Shown here one piece after another: positions 12,227 to 23,165 of a stretch of 64,000 bases of DNA. Made by a program: the position numbers and the translations under genes. The notes beneath the pieces are model-generated. The model was given only the letters and a program-made list of their open reading frames with translations, was not told where the DNA came from and did not search any database. The stretch's first letter is position 1; the number at the start of each line of letters is the position of its first letter. The stretch is from Nepenthes gracilis (Eukaryota > Streptophyta > Magnoliopsida > Caryophyllales > Nepenthaceae). The stretch spans positions 18,142,037 to 18,206,036 of the forward strand of contig BSYO01000004.1 in assembly GCA_033239525.1 (NCBI GenBank). Reading direction: 5' to 3'.

Positions 12227-12466
12227 TCCCCCAAAATATGCATCCACGTATTATTCACTCATCATCCTATCTTTCTATTTATCTGAAAAAAGGTTTCTAA
12301 TTTGAGTATAAGATGACATATTAAATAGCAAGTCTCATCTTCCTCTGACCTCTTATTTATTAGTTGTGGTGTATAGATTCATGTTTGAAATAATGAAGAT
12401 CGGAGTCATTTCAACTCAACCTACTTGGAAGATTCAGTAATCTGGATCTAATGACGAATCAATCCC

Positions 12467-14375
12467 GAAATATGAAAATCAATATCGAATAATTATAAAC
12501 TATATCATAATACTGTAAGTTTTACATTTCTTGACACCATGGCCTCACTATATAATTTTCTCTGTCTTTACCATCTATAACCAAAAATTCATGCATACAA
12601 ACTAAATTAATATGAAGAAATGATTATCAAAAATATTGAAAAAATTTAAAAATAACTAATTATTCGATTGACTCTTAAAATTTTATCTAATCTTTATAGA
12701 TTTATATTACTGAACATAGCTCACAAAATTTTAGTTAATCAAATATGACCCAGCACTAATCCAATATCATAATTTATTCACCCTATGACTTGCCTTAATT
12801 TAATAAATTGTCCCAAATTTTATATTTTACAACTACTAAATTGATGGAACAGGGAGACGGCTTACCCGTGCATTCCTTCAGCTTCACAAACGATAGCCAT
12901 ATTATTTTGCTCACAGTCACATATTCGTCGCTCATTTTCTTTGCCTTCGGGTTACCAAAATTGCAATTCAAAAGCATAGCATTAAAGTACGTATAACAAA
13001 AAGTAATATCATAAGAGTACAGTCATGAATGTATTTATTTACCATATAAACGATTGGCACGAATTTAACCCATTCCGCATCTAATGAAATCTAAAATCAG
13101 ATTTTTTGTGTTTGTGAAGACCATTTTATCACTCAATTTTTAACAACCTGATAAGTCAAAGCTAGAATCGATGGTTTACTATTAATCTACGCTCTATATA
13201 GATTAAGAATAATAATCATAATAGTAAAAATATATCGGTTTAAGATATAAATGAATGGATTAAAAAACGTTTATTACCATGGTCAAAATTGGAATGGCTG
13301 ATTTTAATGTTTGTTGAAGTAATTTCAACACTCGATTACCGACACACTGAAAATTAAAATTACATTATGTTACAGAAAGATTATACTATGCATGTCACAT
13401 TATAAAAATGGCAACTTAATTGGCATAAATACATTCTTAAGACATTATAACAATTGACCCAAAAATAGAAGAAAATCGAAAAATCGCCAAAGGCGCAACA
13501 TTCATCTCCTTCCCTAACAAGCTGCCTGTTCACCCGTGAATTGCAAACATTTTTAGAGTATATAAAATGCTTTAGGATAGCCAAGGTTTTTTATATGCCA
13601 AGTTATGCTACCATATTTATAAGGTTTAGATAACAACCTAATGATAAAATGATGTAAAAATTATTGAGAAAATGATAGTTTTCCACTTGCTTAGATTTGC
13701 TCTTGTTTCCCTCAGCAACACGGCAGCATAACCACTGTTCTGCTCCTCCCTATATATCTACGGTAGCAGCAGCAGCAATAATAACAGTAGTTCAACAGAA
13801 CAAGGATAGTTGGATTCCTTCTCCCTACACCTCTCTTCAAAATGGATAATGCAGTCCGTCTTTTATTCATGCTGGAGCGACGAGAATGGAGGAGGGCAAT
13901 TGGGCATCTGATGAAGGGAGGCGAGTAATTGACTGAGTGAATAAGAAGGAAGAGAAACGGCTGGCCGTAATGAATGAGAAGGAAGAAGAATAAAGGGGGC
14001 TGAATGTGGTACCATTGAGTCAAGCACGGCGGCTGATCGAGATAAAGAAGGGGGAATGAATCTTAATATTATTACTTTTTATTTATGTAATTGATATTAA
14101 TTAAACTAATTAAATAATTTTTTATTTTATTCATTGAACTCATATAAATATGTAAACACCTATTACTTTATTAATTATTATTTTACAATATTTAAAGATA
14201 ATTTCTGACTGTTTAATAAAAAATTATAAAATTATCCATTCAATATTTTTGTAAATTCGGCACGTCTAATTTTAATATAAAATTAAACTAAAATTATCTA
14301 TAATTAATAATATATTCACTACTCTTTTAATAGTTCATCTGGGCCCTTACCAAGTTGAAATATAGGGGTGTTATA
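12467..14375 (-). mobile_element. AT-rich stretch, possibly an old chromovirus-type LTR
   Basis: The right end (about 14360-14375) reads, on the minus strand, TATAACACCCCTATATTTC, close to the TGTAACACCC-type start common in these LTRs. Inside lie a purine-rich block (13800-14060) and long AT-rich parts, as in the clearer LTRs here. No left end or target-site duplication could be found, and the first ~60 bases are the resumed 122-bp repeat. No gene is recognised. Confidence 0.3.
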
Positions 14376-15480
14376 CCTACAGTATTAATTAATTCTGGAT
14401 TTGGACAAAAAATTTATGGGCTAGCTAATGTTATGTTGGGACAACTACATAATTCGGTGATAAGAAGGTAATGAAAACTGTCAACGGAGCAATCCCTGGT
14501 GATAATCCCAAAGCACTGTGGAATGAGATTTGCATTGACGCAACGAACGGGAATCTTAAGTAGGATTTGGCGGAGGAATAAACTCCTGATTAGGTGACGA
14601 GGGACCCAGCTAGCCTGATTAAAACAGCACCTGATGCAGACAACAATTCCATAAATTTTATTCCCTGTTTCGTCCCTGCTTCCCCACGTATTTGCGTCGT
14701 GTGCCTCATGCTGTGTCCGGTGCCACGTGGGGTCGTAATCTCCTAATTACGAGATTACCTTAATTAATGCCCATTTCTGGATGCCCTATTACCCTAATTA
14801 AGACTCAAAGTTTACAATTACCATAGAGAGAAGGTTGTCGATCGTCATGTGGGGCCGGCCTAGACGCCGAGATGCTTGCGAGTTTCAGAAGATGACGAAT
14901 TACCCCTTTTCTAATTCTTCCGGCTGGCCTTTTTCTACTTACAGGTGGCAGTTAACGACGTATTCTGTGAATAGGGATTCATAAATATTGTTATCCGAGT
15001 ATAATTAGTGACTAATTAGCTTTCTGGTGTCTCATCCGTTACTTAATTGATCTATTTCCCATTTAATTACTTCGGGTACCTGTTCTCTCTAACCATTCGA
15101 TTGATGCTCATACAAAAGGTTGCCGCAGCTGATAATAGCTCGGTCATTTTTGAAATAATTAAGCTTAGCAGCATCGCACAACTTAATAAATGAAGGTGAA
15201 GCTGCCATACAAGTTCATTTGTTGTCGGTACTGGAACGAGTTACGATACGATTTATGATATATTCAATTATTAAATTAGAATAAGGTAAAACTAGAATAA
15301 TTATTTTTAAAAAATAAAATAGAATTAGAATAGAGTTTAAAATTATTATTTTCATATTGGGTTGTTGGATAATTAGTATTCTAATATTTAGTTTGTAAAA
15401 TAGTATAAAAAATAAGGTAATAATTTATCATAATAACTTTTTTACCCTTATTCAAGGAAAAAGATATTATTTTTTCTTAT
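14376..15480. other. Spacer without recognised gene
   Basis: This is mixed-composition DNA followed by an AT-rich part (15240-15480). No long open frame, LTR end or RNA gene was seen. It could be native intergenic sequence. Confidence 0.4.
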
Positions 15481-15489
15481 ATATCCAAA

Positions 15490-16293
15490 CTTCGAACAGG
15501 TTCGAGTTACGTTGATCGTTGAGTCCGGTTTCGTCCACCGGGTCTGGGTCCTGCACACCACTAAGACAAACGAAAGAACAGGTGCCAGCGGGATATTATC
15601 CCATCAAAAACACTCCGACGCTCAAATCAGCAAAATAGTCTTCCAAGAACATAGAAAGTAAAAGAAATGGCGTAATGAAGATAAGAAGCAGAGAGTGTTT
15701 ATGGGATGATTTGGCTCTCGCTGGGAGACGATTATATCGCTCGTGAGGAGCGTTGATTCCTATCTCTGGGTTTCCAAGAACCGTAGTGATGGGAAGTAAG
15801 AGAGTGTGGCATCCTAAAAGTATGAGAGCTTGAGAAGACGTCGAGCGAACTCTAAGGGATTCCTCTGGGAAAATGGATGTGAATGTCAGAGCAACTCGTA
15901 TGAGTATGAGAGCATTTGCTTTCTCTTTCAAAGTCGTCCCTGGAGTATTGACTCCGTGGTCTTTTTATAGTCGAGAGGTTGAGAGTCCTTCCTTAGAAAG
16001 GAGTGCGGGATCTCAGGACTCTTCTAGAACAACTTCCATTCTTGACGCTGGCATTAATGGCGGTAACGGCTCCTTGGGAGGTTCTCCTTCCATCTGTACT
16101 TTGCAGCGGTTAGAGTTTTACAGCAGACAATGGAGAGAATTCAGCACTTTTCTCATGGGGTGAGCGTTGAATCTGTTGGTGACCGTTATTATGGAGGTTG
16201 CCTTCTGAGAGAGTACGAAATTAAGGAAGAAAGCTAATACAAGCTAAACTGGGCCTGGCCCATTGAGGCTTATTCGAGGGCCGACCTATTACA
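15490..16293 (-). mobile_element. LTR-like fragment of another family
   Basis: On the minus strand the stretch starts TGTAATAGGTCGGCCC (from 16293) and has CTATAAAAAGACC near 15966 as a TATA-like box, with a G/C-richer composition than its surroundings. This looks like an LTR with its promoter. The other end was not fixed and no target-site duplication was found. Open frames on either strand here (about 96-111 codons) match no family I know. Confidence 0.35.
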
Positions 16294-16371
16294 GCGCTAC
16301 TGGTCAACAGAAATATCAACAGAAATAAGGCTTATTTCTTCTGTGTCTCTTCATACTTAAAACGTAACAAT

Positions 16372-16399
16372 GTATATATATATATATATATATATATAA
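16372..16399. repeat. (TA)n microsatellite
   Basis: An uninterrupted run of TA dinucleotides, about 13 units. Confidence 0.9.
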
Positions 16400-16659
16400 A
16401 TGCATCGGGTGGCACTTCCTCTACATAACAATCACGTGTACTGTAAAACCTGCCACATACTCTATAAAGTTACCTTCCTACCCTAAACTATGTAGTTAAC
16501 CTACTTTCTGTAAAAACTCGATTCTCAACTATCTCGTCAACTATCCTGTCTGGTATGCACTTTACAGGTAATTTTTTACGCATGTCAAATTTGTCCACCT
16601 GCCCAACTCTGATACCAAAATCACCTCGATAAATTTTATCACTTTGGCTTTGTGAACTC

Positions 16660-16800
16660 CAAAAATTTTATTCCAGAAATTTCACTCTGGCAAAGTGTAA
16701 CCACTCCGAAAATTTCACTCCGGCAAAGTATAACTATTCTAGAAATTATACTCTGGTAAAGTTAACCACTCCGATATTTTTACTCCGGCCTTTCTTCCAC
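16660..16800. repeat. 33-bp tandem repeat
   Basis: Four imperfect units have the core TTTCACTC-GGCAAAGT-TAACCACTCCG. The TTCACT core occurs at 16681 and 16714 and in altered form near 16747, a 33-bp step. No function is evident. Confidence 0.65.
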
Positions 16801-16914
16801 TTCAATAGTTCTTCACATCGGCCAAGTGTTTGTAATCAGGCCATATTGTTGTGCAGGCGGTAAACACAATAATATTTTTTATACAGGAATGACCCTTAGC
16901 CTAACACCAACCAA

Positions 16915-18614
16915 TGCTCAAATGGCAGTGCTGGATAAATATGAAATTTAGCCAATTTTTAGTCAATTTCTATAGACTTTTAAGAGAGGAGAGAGAATAA
17001 AAAGAGGAGAAGAGAGAGGAAGTTAGAAAAACTCAGTTCAAATGAATTCAAGCAAGATTTTGGATAATTTAGAGTATTCTCTTATTGCTGTCTTTTTCTT
17101 AATTTTATAAGTATTTTTTGTTTTAAATATTCATGTGTAATATAATTTCATAGTTAAGAAGTTTATATTTAACATGCATCTAAATTCTTCCTATTCTTCT
17201 AAAATTATACATGAAATTTATGTTCAAATCCATACAGATTATATAGTTCAATTTTTTTTTGCAATAACCTCACATGTATGTTCTAAATTTATTGTATAAT
17301 ATTTTTCCATATTTGATTTTCATTTGTAAGTTTTTGCATGTTCAAATTTGACAAAAATATACTCTATATGTCCTAAAGCTTAATTAATTTTTTTGCATGT
17401 TTACTTAATAGAAATGGAATTGCTAAATTTCTACAGGATTTTGTACTAACACTTCATTGTGCGGTAAATTTCAGAATATAACTTTTAAATGTTTTAAAAA
17501 TTTACATGTTTGAATTTCTGCACAAATTTTATACACTGTATGTAAAAAAATTAATAAAATTTTAAAAGAAAATTCTATAATTATATTAAGAATTAAAAAA
17601 TATTTTCTCCAAATTGAGAAAATACAAAATTATAAATAAATGTATAGAGTTTTTATAAGTATTAGACAATGATAATAGTTCAGTGTAGAATATATTATAT
17701 CATAATTTAATATATTATAGTGATAATTGAGATTTGAACCTATCATCTACAAGTGAAAGCGGCGTTCAGTCCTGTTTATAGAATTATATGTATGATGGCC
17801 ATCTATGGGTCATTAATAAGAGTGTACGACTTTTGATTATTTCGATACAAATATAACCCAGACTTCAAATATTTTGTCCTTTAGTCGGTGAGGCCCCTAT
17901 TGAACTTTGGTCCCTAGAAAAATTATATTTCTACATGATTTGATAACATAAATTGAATGAAAATATGATAAGTAAATTTAAAAAGGTGAGAATATGCATT
18001 GTTTTAAGTATAAATTATATATATTTAATTGTAAAATTATATGCCTTATTAAGTTTTTGACTCACTCTTTACTTTATTTTACTAATCCCTTCAGATGAAA
18101 TGTTTGAATACTTGTAGGATGATTTGGATTAAAGGAAGATCGATTTGAAGAAATATTTATGAATTTTGATGTTGTATTTGGTTTCGAACACTAGTTTATT
18201 TTATTGGTGTTAATCAGATCATGGTTTATAAACTATGAGATGAATGTTGGTTTATTCAGTATCTTATAAATATAGTTTATGTTATTTATAGTTTATAAAT
18301 CATGGGATGTCGGTCATTCGACAGTAAATAGTAGCAGATTTTAATTTCAGTTGATTTGTATATTATGATTTTATATGAATTAAATATAACTCCTTATGTA
18401 AGATCTGACATTGCAGTTTGGTCGATAACAAAGTTACATGATGACGTCGAAATTTGGATCCTGTGATTATATCATATTATTTTATTTTGGTCGGTTGATA
18501 TATCAACATGAAATTTACATCGACGATTAATCAAACGGTTAATTAAATTACTAATCGGATAATTATTAATATTAGATAATTGTTAATGACAAGTTTAGGA
18601 TTTGGGATGTGATA
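16915..18614 (+). mobile_element. Chromovirus-type LTR, probably solo and 5'-shortened
   Basis: It aligns with the LTR at 34206-36363: AATTTTTAGTCA-TTTCT, then a purine-rich block, TATAGAGTT, a block ATATTATA-TGATAATTGAG-TTTGA, TATCATC, and later GACTCACTCTTTACTTTATTTTACTAA. The right end reads GGGATGTGATA, a TA variant of the usual TGTGACA end. The left part of the LTR seems missing. No coding domain is present. Confidence 0.55.
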
Positions 18615-18889
18615 GTTACGGCCATTTAATGATAGATATTTGCTCTAGATGATTATAAGCTTATGTAATAGTTAGCTTGTTTAGTTTTTAACTAGTATAA
18701 TATCTAAATTTATATACAGTCATACCAATTTTAGAAAGATTACTGATTGGCAGAAAGATTATAAAGGTATAGCATTCCCTCTGTCAAAGGGATCCCAAAT
18801 CTTGATTTTGGAAGAGAAAACATAAGCACAAAGTATTAACCTTGATATATTTGCATCTTTTTAATAACCACATAGCCAAACCTTCCAAT

Positions 18890-19100
18890 CCTAATATTCT
18901 ATCACATTCTTTTGCACCAAAATTTCTTATTATCTTTTATTCTCAGAAAAAATTTCTAATATAAGAGTCAGAGGTTATAACGGAGAGCAAATCCCGTATC
19001 TTCTAACCTATTATTAATTGTTGTGACGTGTAGAATTTAAATTAAAAGATTTAAAGGTCCAACTCAACTCACTCAGATGATTATCTAGGTCTTATATACA
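18890..19100 (+). mobile_element. Fragment of an A/B-type LTR 3' end
   Basis: The order TCTCAGAAAAAATTTCTAAT, then GAGAGCAAATCCCGTATCTTC, then TATTAATTGTTGTGACGTGTAGA and CTCAACTCACTCAGATGATT follows the tail of the element B LTRs (12270-12461). The match is diverged and partial. Confidence 0.35.
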
Positions 19101-19504
19101 CATCAAGTTTAATTTTTATTATCATGTGTTTTGATAAGTATAAATGAAATTGTATGCTTGTAATATGTGTGTGCGTCTATTTTTTTTTTTAACAAAAGAG
19201 AAAAAAAAAGGAGAGACAATTGGCCGCAACCACACCATTCTGGTCGGAGTTGCGAGGCTATTGGGCGACAAATGCGGCAGTCAGTTCACATGTTGAAGCC
19301 TCTAACGACGCTCATTGGTGGGTCTGGCCTTGTGGAAGCTAATGGAATAATAATAATAATAATAACATAAAATTTGGCAGTATCTTGCAACGAGATATGC
19401 GTAGCTACGCCAGTAGAATAAAATAGCAAACTCATCATCTTTGCCTCTTTGTTTTCTTCTTTACGGTCAGATTTAGATATTCCTAGATAAATCAACACTA
19501 AACT
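19101..19504. other. Short spacer left of element F
   Basis: No gene or element end is recognised. A short (AAT)n run lies near 19346-19366. Confidence 0.4.
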
Positions 19505-19509
19505 ATACT

Positions 19510-20594
19510 TGTTGCGTCTCGGGACTCGGGATCACGTGCAACATAAGTGTTTGAGATTTAGAGTTGTAGAGAGAGAAAGAGAGAGAAAGAGAAAGAGAGA
19601 GAGAGAGAGATCGGATTTTACGTGGAAAGCCTCCCCTTAAATGAGGAGGAAAAACCACGAGGCTCTGAGCCTTCAGAAATGTTTCACTATGAGATGGAAG
19701 TCTTTTCAAAGTACAAGTGTTTAGGGCTGATTCCTTCCTTGTCTCTTGCTTTGTGTTTCTCTCCTTAGGGGTTTCCCTCGTTGGGGGATTTTGCCACTCT
19801 TTCGTTTCTTCTCCTTAGGAACAGAGGGAGAATAGGCCGAGAGAGAGAGTTTAAGTCTTCTTCCGTTTTTCTTGTCTGGAATGACCTGGAAGAAGGACCC
19901 CTTTGAAAGGGATTTCGCTGGGTATTTATAGGGGAAAATGTGTCGTTGAGGAGGGGACACGTGGCAGCTGGTGGGTGGCCGAGAGGCTGTCCACTGTCCC
20001 GCTGGCCTCATTTAATGCTCTCTTGACGTCTTGCCTTGCAGATAGAAACGCGGCGCGCCCACTGGTAGGGCTGGCGTGTCGGGCGTCTCTGAGTCTGGCG
20101 TCGATCTTGATTTGACCGGAGCATGCCACAGTGGAGACCGGCGCGGTCGTTGTAGGTTCTTTGGGAATCGGCGAAATTGCTTAGCTGGCATTCTCGGCCA
20201 TGTATGAGATAGTCCTCGTCCTTGCATGGCGTGCCTTTCTTCTTTGTGAGTTCGAGGACTCGTTGGGAAAACAGCTTTTAGTGGTCCTTGGTGGAAAGTC
20301 CTCGAGTCTCTTCTTGACTTCTCGGACTGACCTGAGGCTTGATAGAACTCCTGGGGTTCTCGGGCTTGTTCTTCTTGTCCTCGTATCTGAATGTTATCCG
20401 TGATGTCTTCGAGCTCCTTGTGGTTAAACGGGTCTCTCGGACCTTCGTTGTAGCTTTGGCTCTTGGGATACTAACCCACGTTTTGGGCCTCTTGGGCTGT
20501 CCAGCCTTCTTGGTCTGTGGAAACACTTTTAGGCTTTTCACTTGGGCCTTTCCTTTGGACCATGTTTTATGGGCCCTTATATTGGGACCCAACA
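19510..20594 (-). repeat. 3' LTR of element F
   Basis: On the minus strand it starts TGTTGGGTCCCAATATAAGG after the polypurine tract and ends CGAGACGCAACA. A (GA)n run lies at about 19569-19610 and a TATAAATA box on the minus strand at 19923-19930. The matching LTR is at 25854-26922. Confidence 0.85.
19923..19930 (-). promoter_or_regulatory. TATA box in the 3' LTR of F
   Basis: TATAAATA on the minus strand, followed by CCCAGCGAAATC. The copy at 26255-26262 in the other LTR is in the same context and would drive the element transcript. Confidence 0.6.
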
Positions 20595-20612
20595 TAGCCC
20601 CCCATGCCAAAG
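20595..20612 (-). promoter_or_regulatory. Polypurine tract of element F
   Basis: On the minus strand GGCATGGGGGGCTA stands directly before the LTR start. The same motif precedes the 3' LTRs of elements A and B. Confidence 0.65.
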
Positions 20613-21016
20613 GGTCGAGGTTCTCGACCGTTTGGCATAAAGTCGCTGCTTTTCTAGGGAAGTTGGCTTCTTCTTTCTCAAATTTGTCTGTGCGCATGTT
20701 GCAACTCGAAAGGGACGTTCCTGGGCAAGCAAGAGCATGAGTGTCTGTGTTCTGACTTAGGCCTTTCGTAGCGGTAGTCCAAGTACACGTACGTCCTCGG
20801 AATGATCGTGGCGCTAAGCTTAGCGAAGGATCTTCCCAGGACTTCTTCTGAGTCCGAGAACTTTCCAATGCCGCCGTTTATAATTCTGCAGGGCATTAAA
20901 TGCTGAAGTAACGCGCTGACAGGCATCTTGGGAAGGCAAAGCCATCATTCTTCTGAGACGAATGGCCGGGTGATGCGTGGCATGGATAATGAGTGTGCTC
21001 TTTCGAACTTCAGGAG

Positions 21017-21024
21017 TATTTAAG
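21017..21024 (+). promoter_or_regulatory. TATA-like box of the antisense ORF in F
   Basis: GTATTTAAGCGCC lies about 100 bp before the ATG at 21125, on the strand opposite to the element's own transcript, in a region of higher GC content. Spacing fits a core promoter for the antisense gene. It is a prediction from sequence only. Confidence 0.35.
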
Positions 21025-21124
21025 CGCCTTCTCACCCTGATCCTCCACCTTTGCGTATGCTTTTCGTTTCTTCCTCCAAGTGTTGAGATTTTCTTTGCTT
21101 TTCTGTCTTCACTTTTCAACGTCG

Positions 21125-22198
21125 ATGGCGCCTGGAGTGAGGGATATTGCCTCCACGATGATGCTTGACAGGCTCGCAGAGATTCAAGCACGATATCGGA
21201 TCTCTGAGTCCACAGCCATGATGATCCCTGAGTCGCACGATAGGGCGTGGTGCCCCCAGGATGGCTTCATTACCGTCTATGAAGTCCACCTCAAAGGTGA
21301 GCTACGGTTTCCTATGGTGGAGGAGCTTTACGAGGTCATGAGGGCACTTGGAGTGCCCTTCACCAGGCTTCAGCCAAATACAGTAAGGTATCTAGTGTCC
21401 TTGTGCGTCTTCTTCCGGTGTCGAAATAAGCTCTTGAATGCCCTTACGGTCAATGTTATGTTTCTTTTTACACAAAACCTTGACTGGATTACAATGACCC
21501 ATCGCCCGGACTTTTTCTTGATGTGCGGGGAAAACTCGGACTCCACGAAGCGGTGGAAGGATAAGTTCTTCTTCCTTGGCGTTCACGAGCATTGGGCCGT
21601 CCCCTTTAAGTGGGGGAATGTGGCTAGCCAGTATAGCTCTGACCTTTCAAAAGAGGACAGGGAGAGCGTGAAGGAGTTCACGGATTTGGTGCTAGCCAAT
21701 TTAGGAAGCTTCCATCTGAACAAGCGTAACATTTGGTTGTCGCCCGAGAGGTTTGAAGAAGCCAAATGGGGACCACAGGCCGAGGCCTCTGCCGCAGCTC
21801 CTTCCGATAAGTCCAAGAAAAAGAGACTGAGGATGAGAGCGGGGATACTGAGGATTGGGGGTCCCGCTGACCGCTCAGATAAGACCATTCCGGCCGAGAG
21901 CTCAGAATGCCGAGCGGTTGCTGTTGAGCTCCCTTCTGGTGATGATAATGATGATGATGATGACTTCAGCATCGATGATTTGAGCGACGATGATATGATT
22001 GCTCCTCTGCCTAAAAGGTCGAGGACTGGTACTTTACCTGAGCTCTCAGGGACTAGAGGCCTCGCCTTCACTTCCACTGCTAATCCTCTTACTGAGTCCT
22101 CGGGGGAAATTGCACAGATTGTGGAGCTCCCGGACGTCCAGCCCCCAGTGATGATTTTGTCCCCGGGGTTCCCGTTGATTTGCCTGGTGACGTCTTAG
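21125..22198 (+). CDS. Antisense ORF of Tat-like element F (gypsy-type putative transposase family)
   Basis: Counted from the ATG at 21125 the frame has 357 residues; the frame is open from 21080. The N-terminal part has LRFPMVEEL and RYLVSLCVFFR, then RWKDKFFFLG, WAVPFKWGNV and EEAKWG, with conserved aromatic residues. This order is typical of the plant family annotated as putative gypsy-type transposase (Pfam Transposase_28), carried as an extra ORF by Tat-lineage elements; despite the name no catalytic role is established. A basic stretch KSKKKRLRMR (possible nuclear signal) and a Asp-rich acidic run (around 21950-22000) follow. It runs opposite to F and lies beside its 3' LTR, as usual for this ORF. 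A decayed homologue is in element C (minus, 49603-51242). I chose 21125 because it follows the TATA-like box and a pyrimidine-rich leader. The C-terminus is probably shortened by a frame break near 22198. Confidence 0.6.
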   Translation: MAPGVRDIASTMMLDRLAEIQARYRISESTAMMIPESHDRAWCPQDGFITVYEVHLKGELRFPMVEELYEVMRALGVPFTRLQPNTVRYLVSLCVFFRCRNKLLNALTVNVMFLFTQNLDWITMTHRPDFFLMCGENSDSTKRWKDKFFFLGVHEHWAVPFKWGNVASQYSSDLSKEDRESVKEFTDLVLANLGSFHLNKRNIWLSPERFEEAKWGPQAEASAAAPSDKSKKKRLRMRAGILRIGGPADRSDKTIPAESSECRAVAVELPSGDDNDDDDDFSIDDLSDDDMIAPLPKRSRTGTLPELSGTRGLAFTSTANPLTESSGEIAQIVELPDVQPPVMILSPGFPLICLVTS

Positions 22199-22323
22199 AT
22201 AAGATTGATCATCCTTCCGAGGATATAGGAGGCAGGGACTCCGCCCTGGGTGCTGAGAGGGGAACGATGGCTGAGACGACCTGAGAGGTTGTAGAGGCTG
22301 AGGAGTTAGGCGTCGATGACCTG

Positions 22324-23133
22324 ATGTCCCTTGATCCTTCCGAGCACCCCATTGCAGTCCAAGTTGAGCAATTGTCTGAGCTTCTTGGGGATGCTAATCT
22401 TGAGGTAGGCTCTTCAGTGCCTTTTATAGCTGCGGAGCCTGTGCCTGAGGGGCGCTTGCGGCGCCTGGGGGCATTCTGCAGGAGTCCAAGGCCCCTGGGG
22501 AGCGTGACATAGGGAATGATCCTCTCGTTTCTAAGGTAACCCAATATTTCTTCTTTCGGCTTGCTTCCGGTTTCTTGTGTATTGATGGGCTTTTCTGTTG
22601 CAGCTTCAGGGTTTGATTGGAGGCCTCAGTGAGCTGGTAGGAGAGGTCGCCCAGTCCCGCTCAAAAATGGGGTCCTTGAGGGCCGCTCAGGAAGCTGCGC
22701 AATGGGCAGAAGCGGAGCTGGCTGAAGCAAAGGGGAAGATCGCCTCTTCGGAGGATACCGTCAAGCTTCTGGGCTCCAGCAGGGCCTCCTCCGGGATAGG
22801 ATCCTTCGCCAGGAGGAGAGGTTGAGGACGTCCGTGCAAATTGCTGAGATGGCACCGGTATTGGACAGCAAGTACTGGGATGGCATTCGCATGTGCCGCC
22901 GAGTGCTGCGACTGATCCGCCCACGGTTTCCTGTGACTGTCCTCGATCCCAGGAATGCTAGTGCCATAAGCGCAGAAGTCTTATACAGCGTTGCTGGGAG
23001 GCCTTTCCATGGGCCTCCTTGGGCAGGGCCTGAAAGTGAACCTCTTACGCCCGAGGAGCCAGTTCCAACGGATCAGGCAGGGTCTTCAGGAGCGCAAGAG
23101 GCTCAAGGAGGAGGCCAAAAGGCGCTCCCTTGA
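22324..23133 (+). pseudogene. Broken C-terminal part of the antisense ORF, with an intron-like gap
   Basis: After the stop at 22198 other frames stay open. One (22324-22512) is rich in Glu, Asp and Leu. The next (22598-22825) has Ala/Glu/Lys-rich heptads around AAQEAAQWAEAELAEAKGKI, a likely coiled coil. Between them AAG|GTAACC at 22536 and TTGCAG at 22603 bound a 68-bp stretch with a T-rich end, a believable intron. A third frame (22822-23133) continues to the inserted LTR at 23166. In related ORFs a coiled coil follows the conserved domain, so I read this as the same gene with frame breaks. Confidence 0.4.
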
Positions 23134-23165
23134 CATTTTGTTTCTTTTCTTACTTTGTCATACGT

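Larger units (their letters stand above)
3692..12461 (+). mobile_element. Element B: pol-less Tat-like LTR retrotransposon with a nested solo LTR
   Basis: Two related LTRs (3692-5011 and 8440-12461) flank 3.4 kb of internal DNA. The target-site duplication ATCCC is present at 3687-3691 and 12462-12466. A primer-binding-like site follows the 5' LTR and a purine tract precedes the 3' LTR. The internal region has only a gag-leader-like part and a 3' non-coding part that matches the region after integrase in element C. Protease, reverse transcriptase, RNase H and integrase motifs are absent, so B was mobilised in trans or lost pol by deletion. Both LTRs begin TAAT where element A has TGAT. The 3' LTR is interrupted by a 2.2-kb solo LTR. 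Tat lineage is inferred from similarity to C. Confidence 0.75.
8440..12461 (+). repeat. 3' LTR of element B, split by a solo LTR
   Basis: It starts TAATAGGTCC after the polypurine tract and ends GACGAATCA before the ATCCC duplication. The copy is interrupted at 9093-11291. Without that insert and one TSD copy it is about 1.8 kb, longer than the 5' LTR (1.3 kb) and the LTR of A (1.0 kb), mainly because the 49-bp array has more units here. TATAAATA stands at 8950-8957. Confidence 0.7.

Noticed and set aside
12808..12996. Short frames on both strands near 12.8-13.0 kb
   Set aside because: Isolated short frames in AT-rich repeat-like DNA without neighbours or domains.
15596..16163. Overlapping frames of about 100 codons on both strands
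   Set aside because: They fall in an LTR-like fragment and show no family similarity or plant gene structure.
20278..20868. Minus-strand frame of 196 codons
   Set aside because: It runs across the LTR, the polypurine tract and internal DNA of element F and has no known motif.
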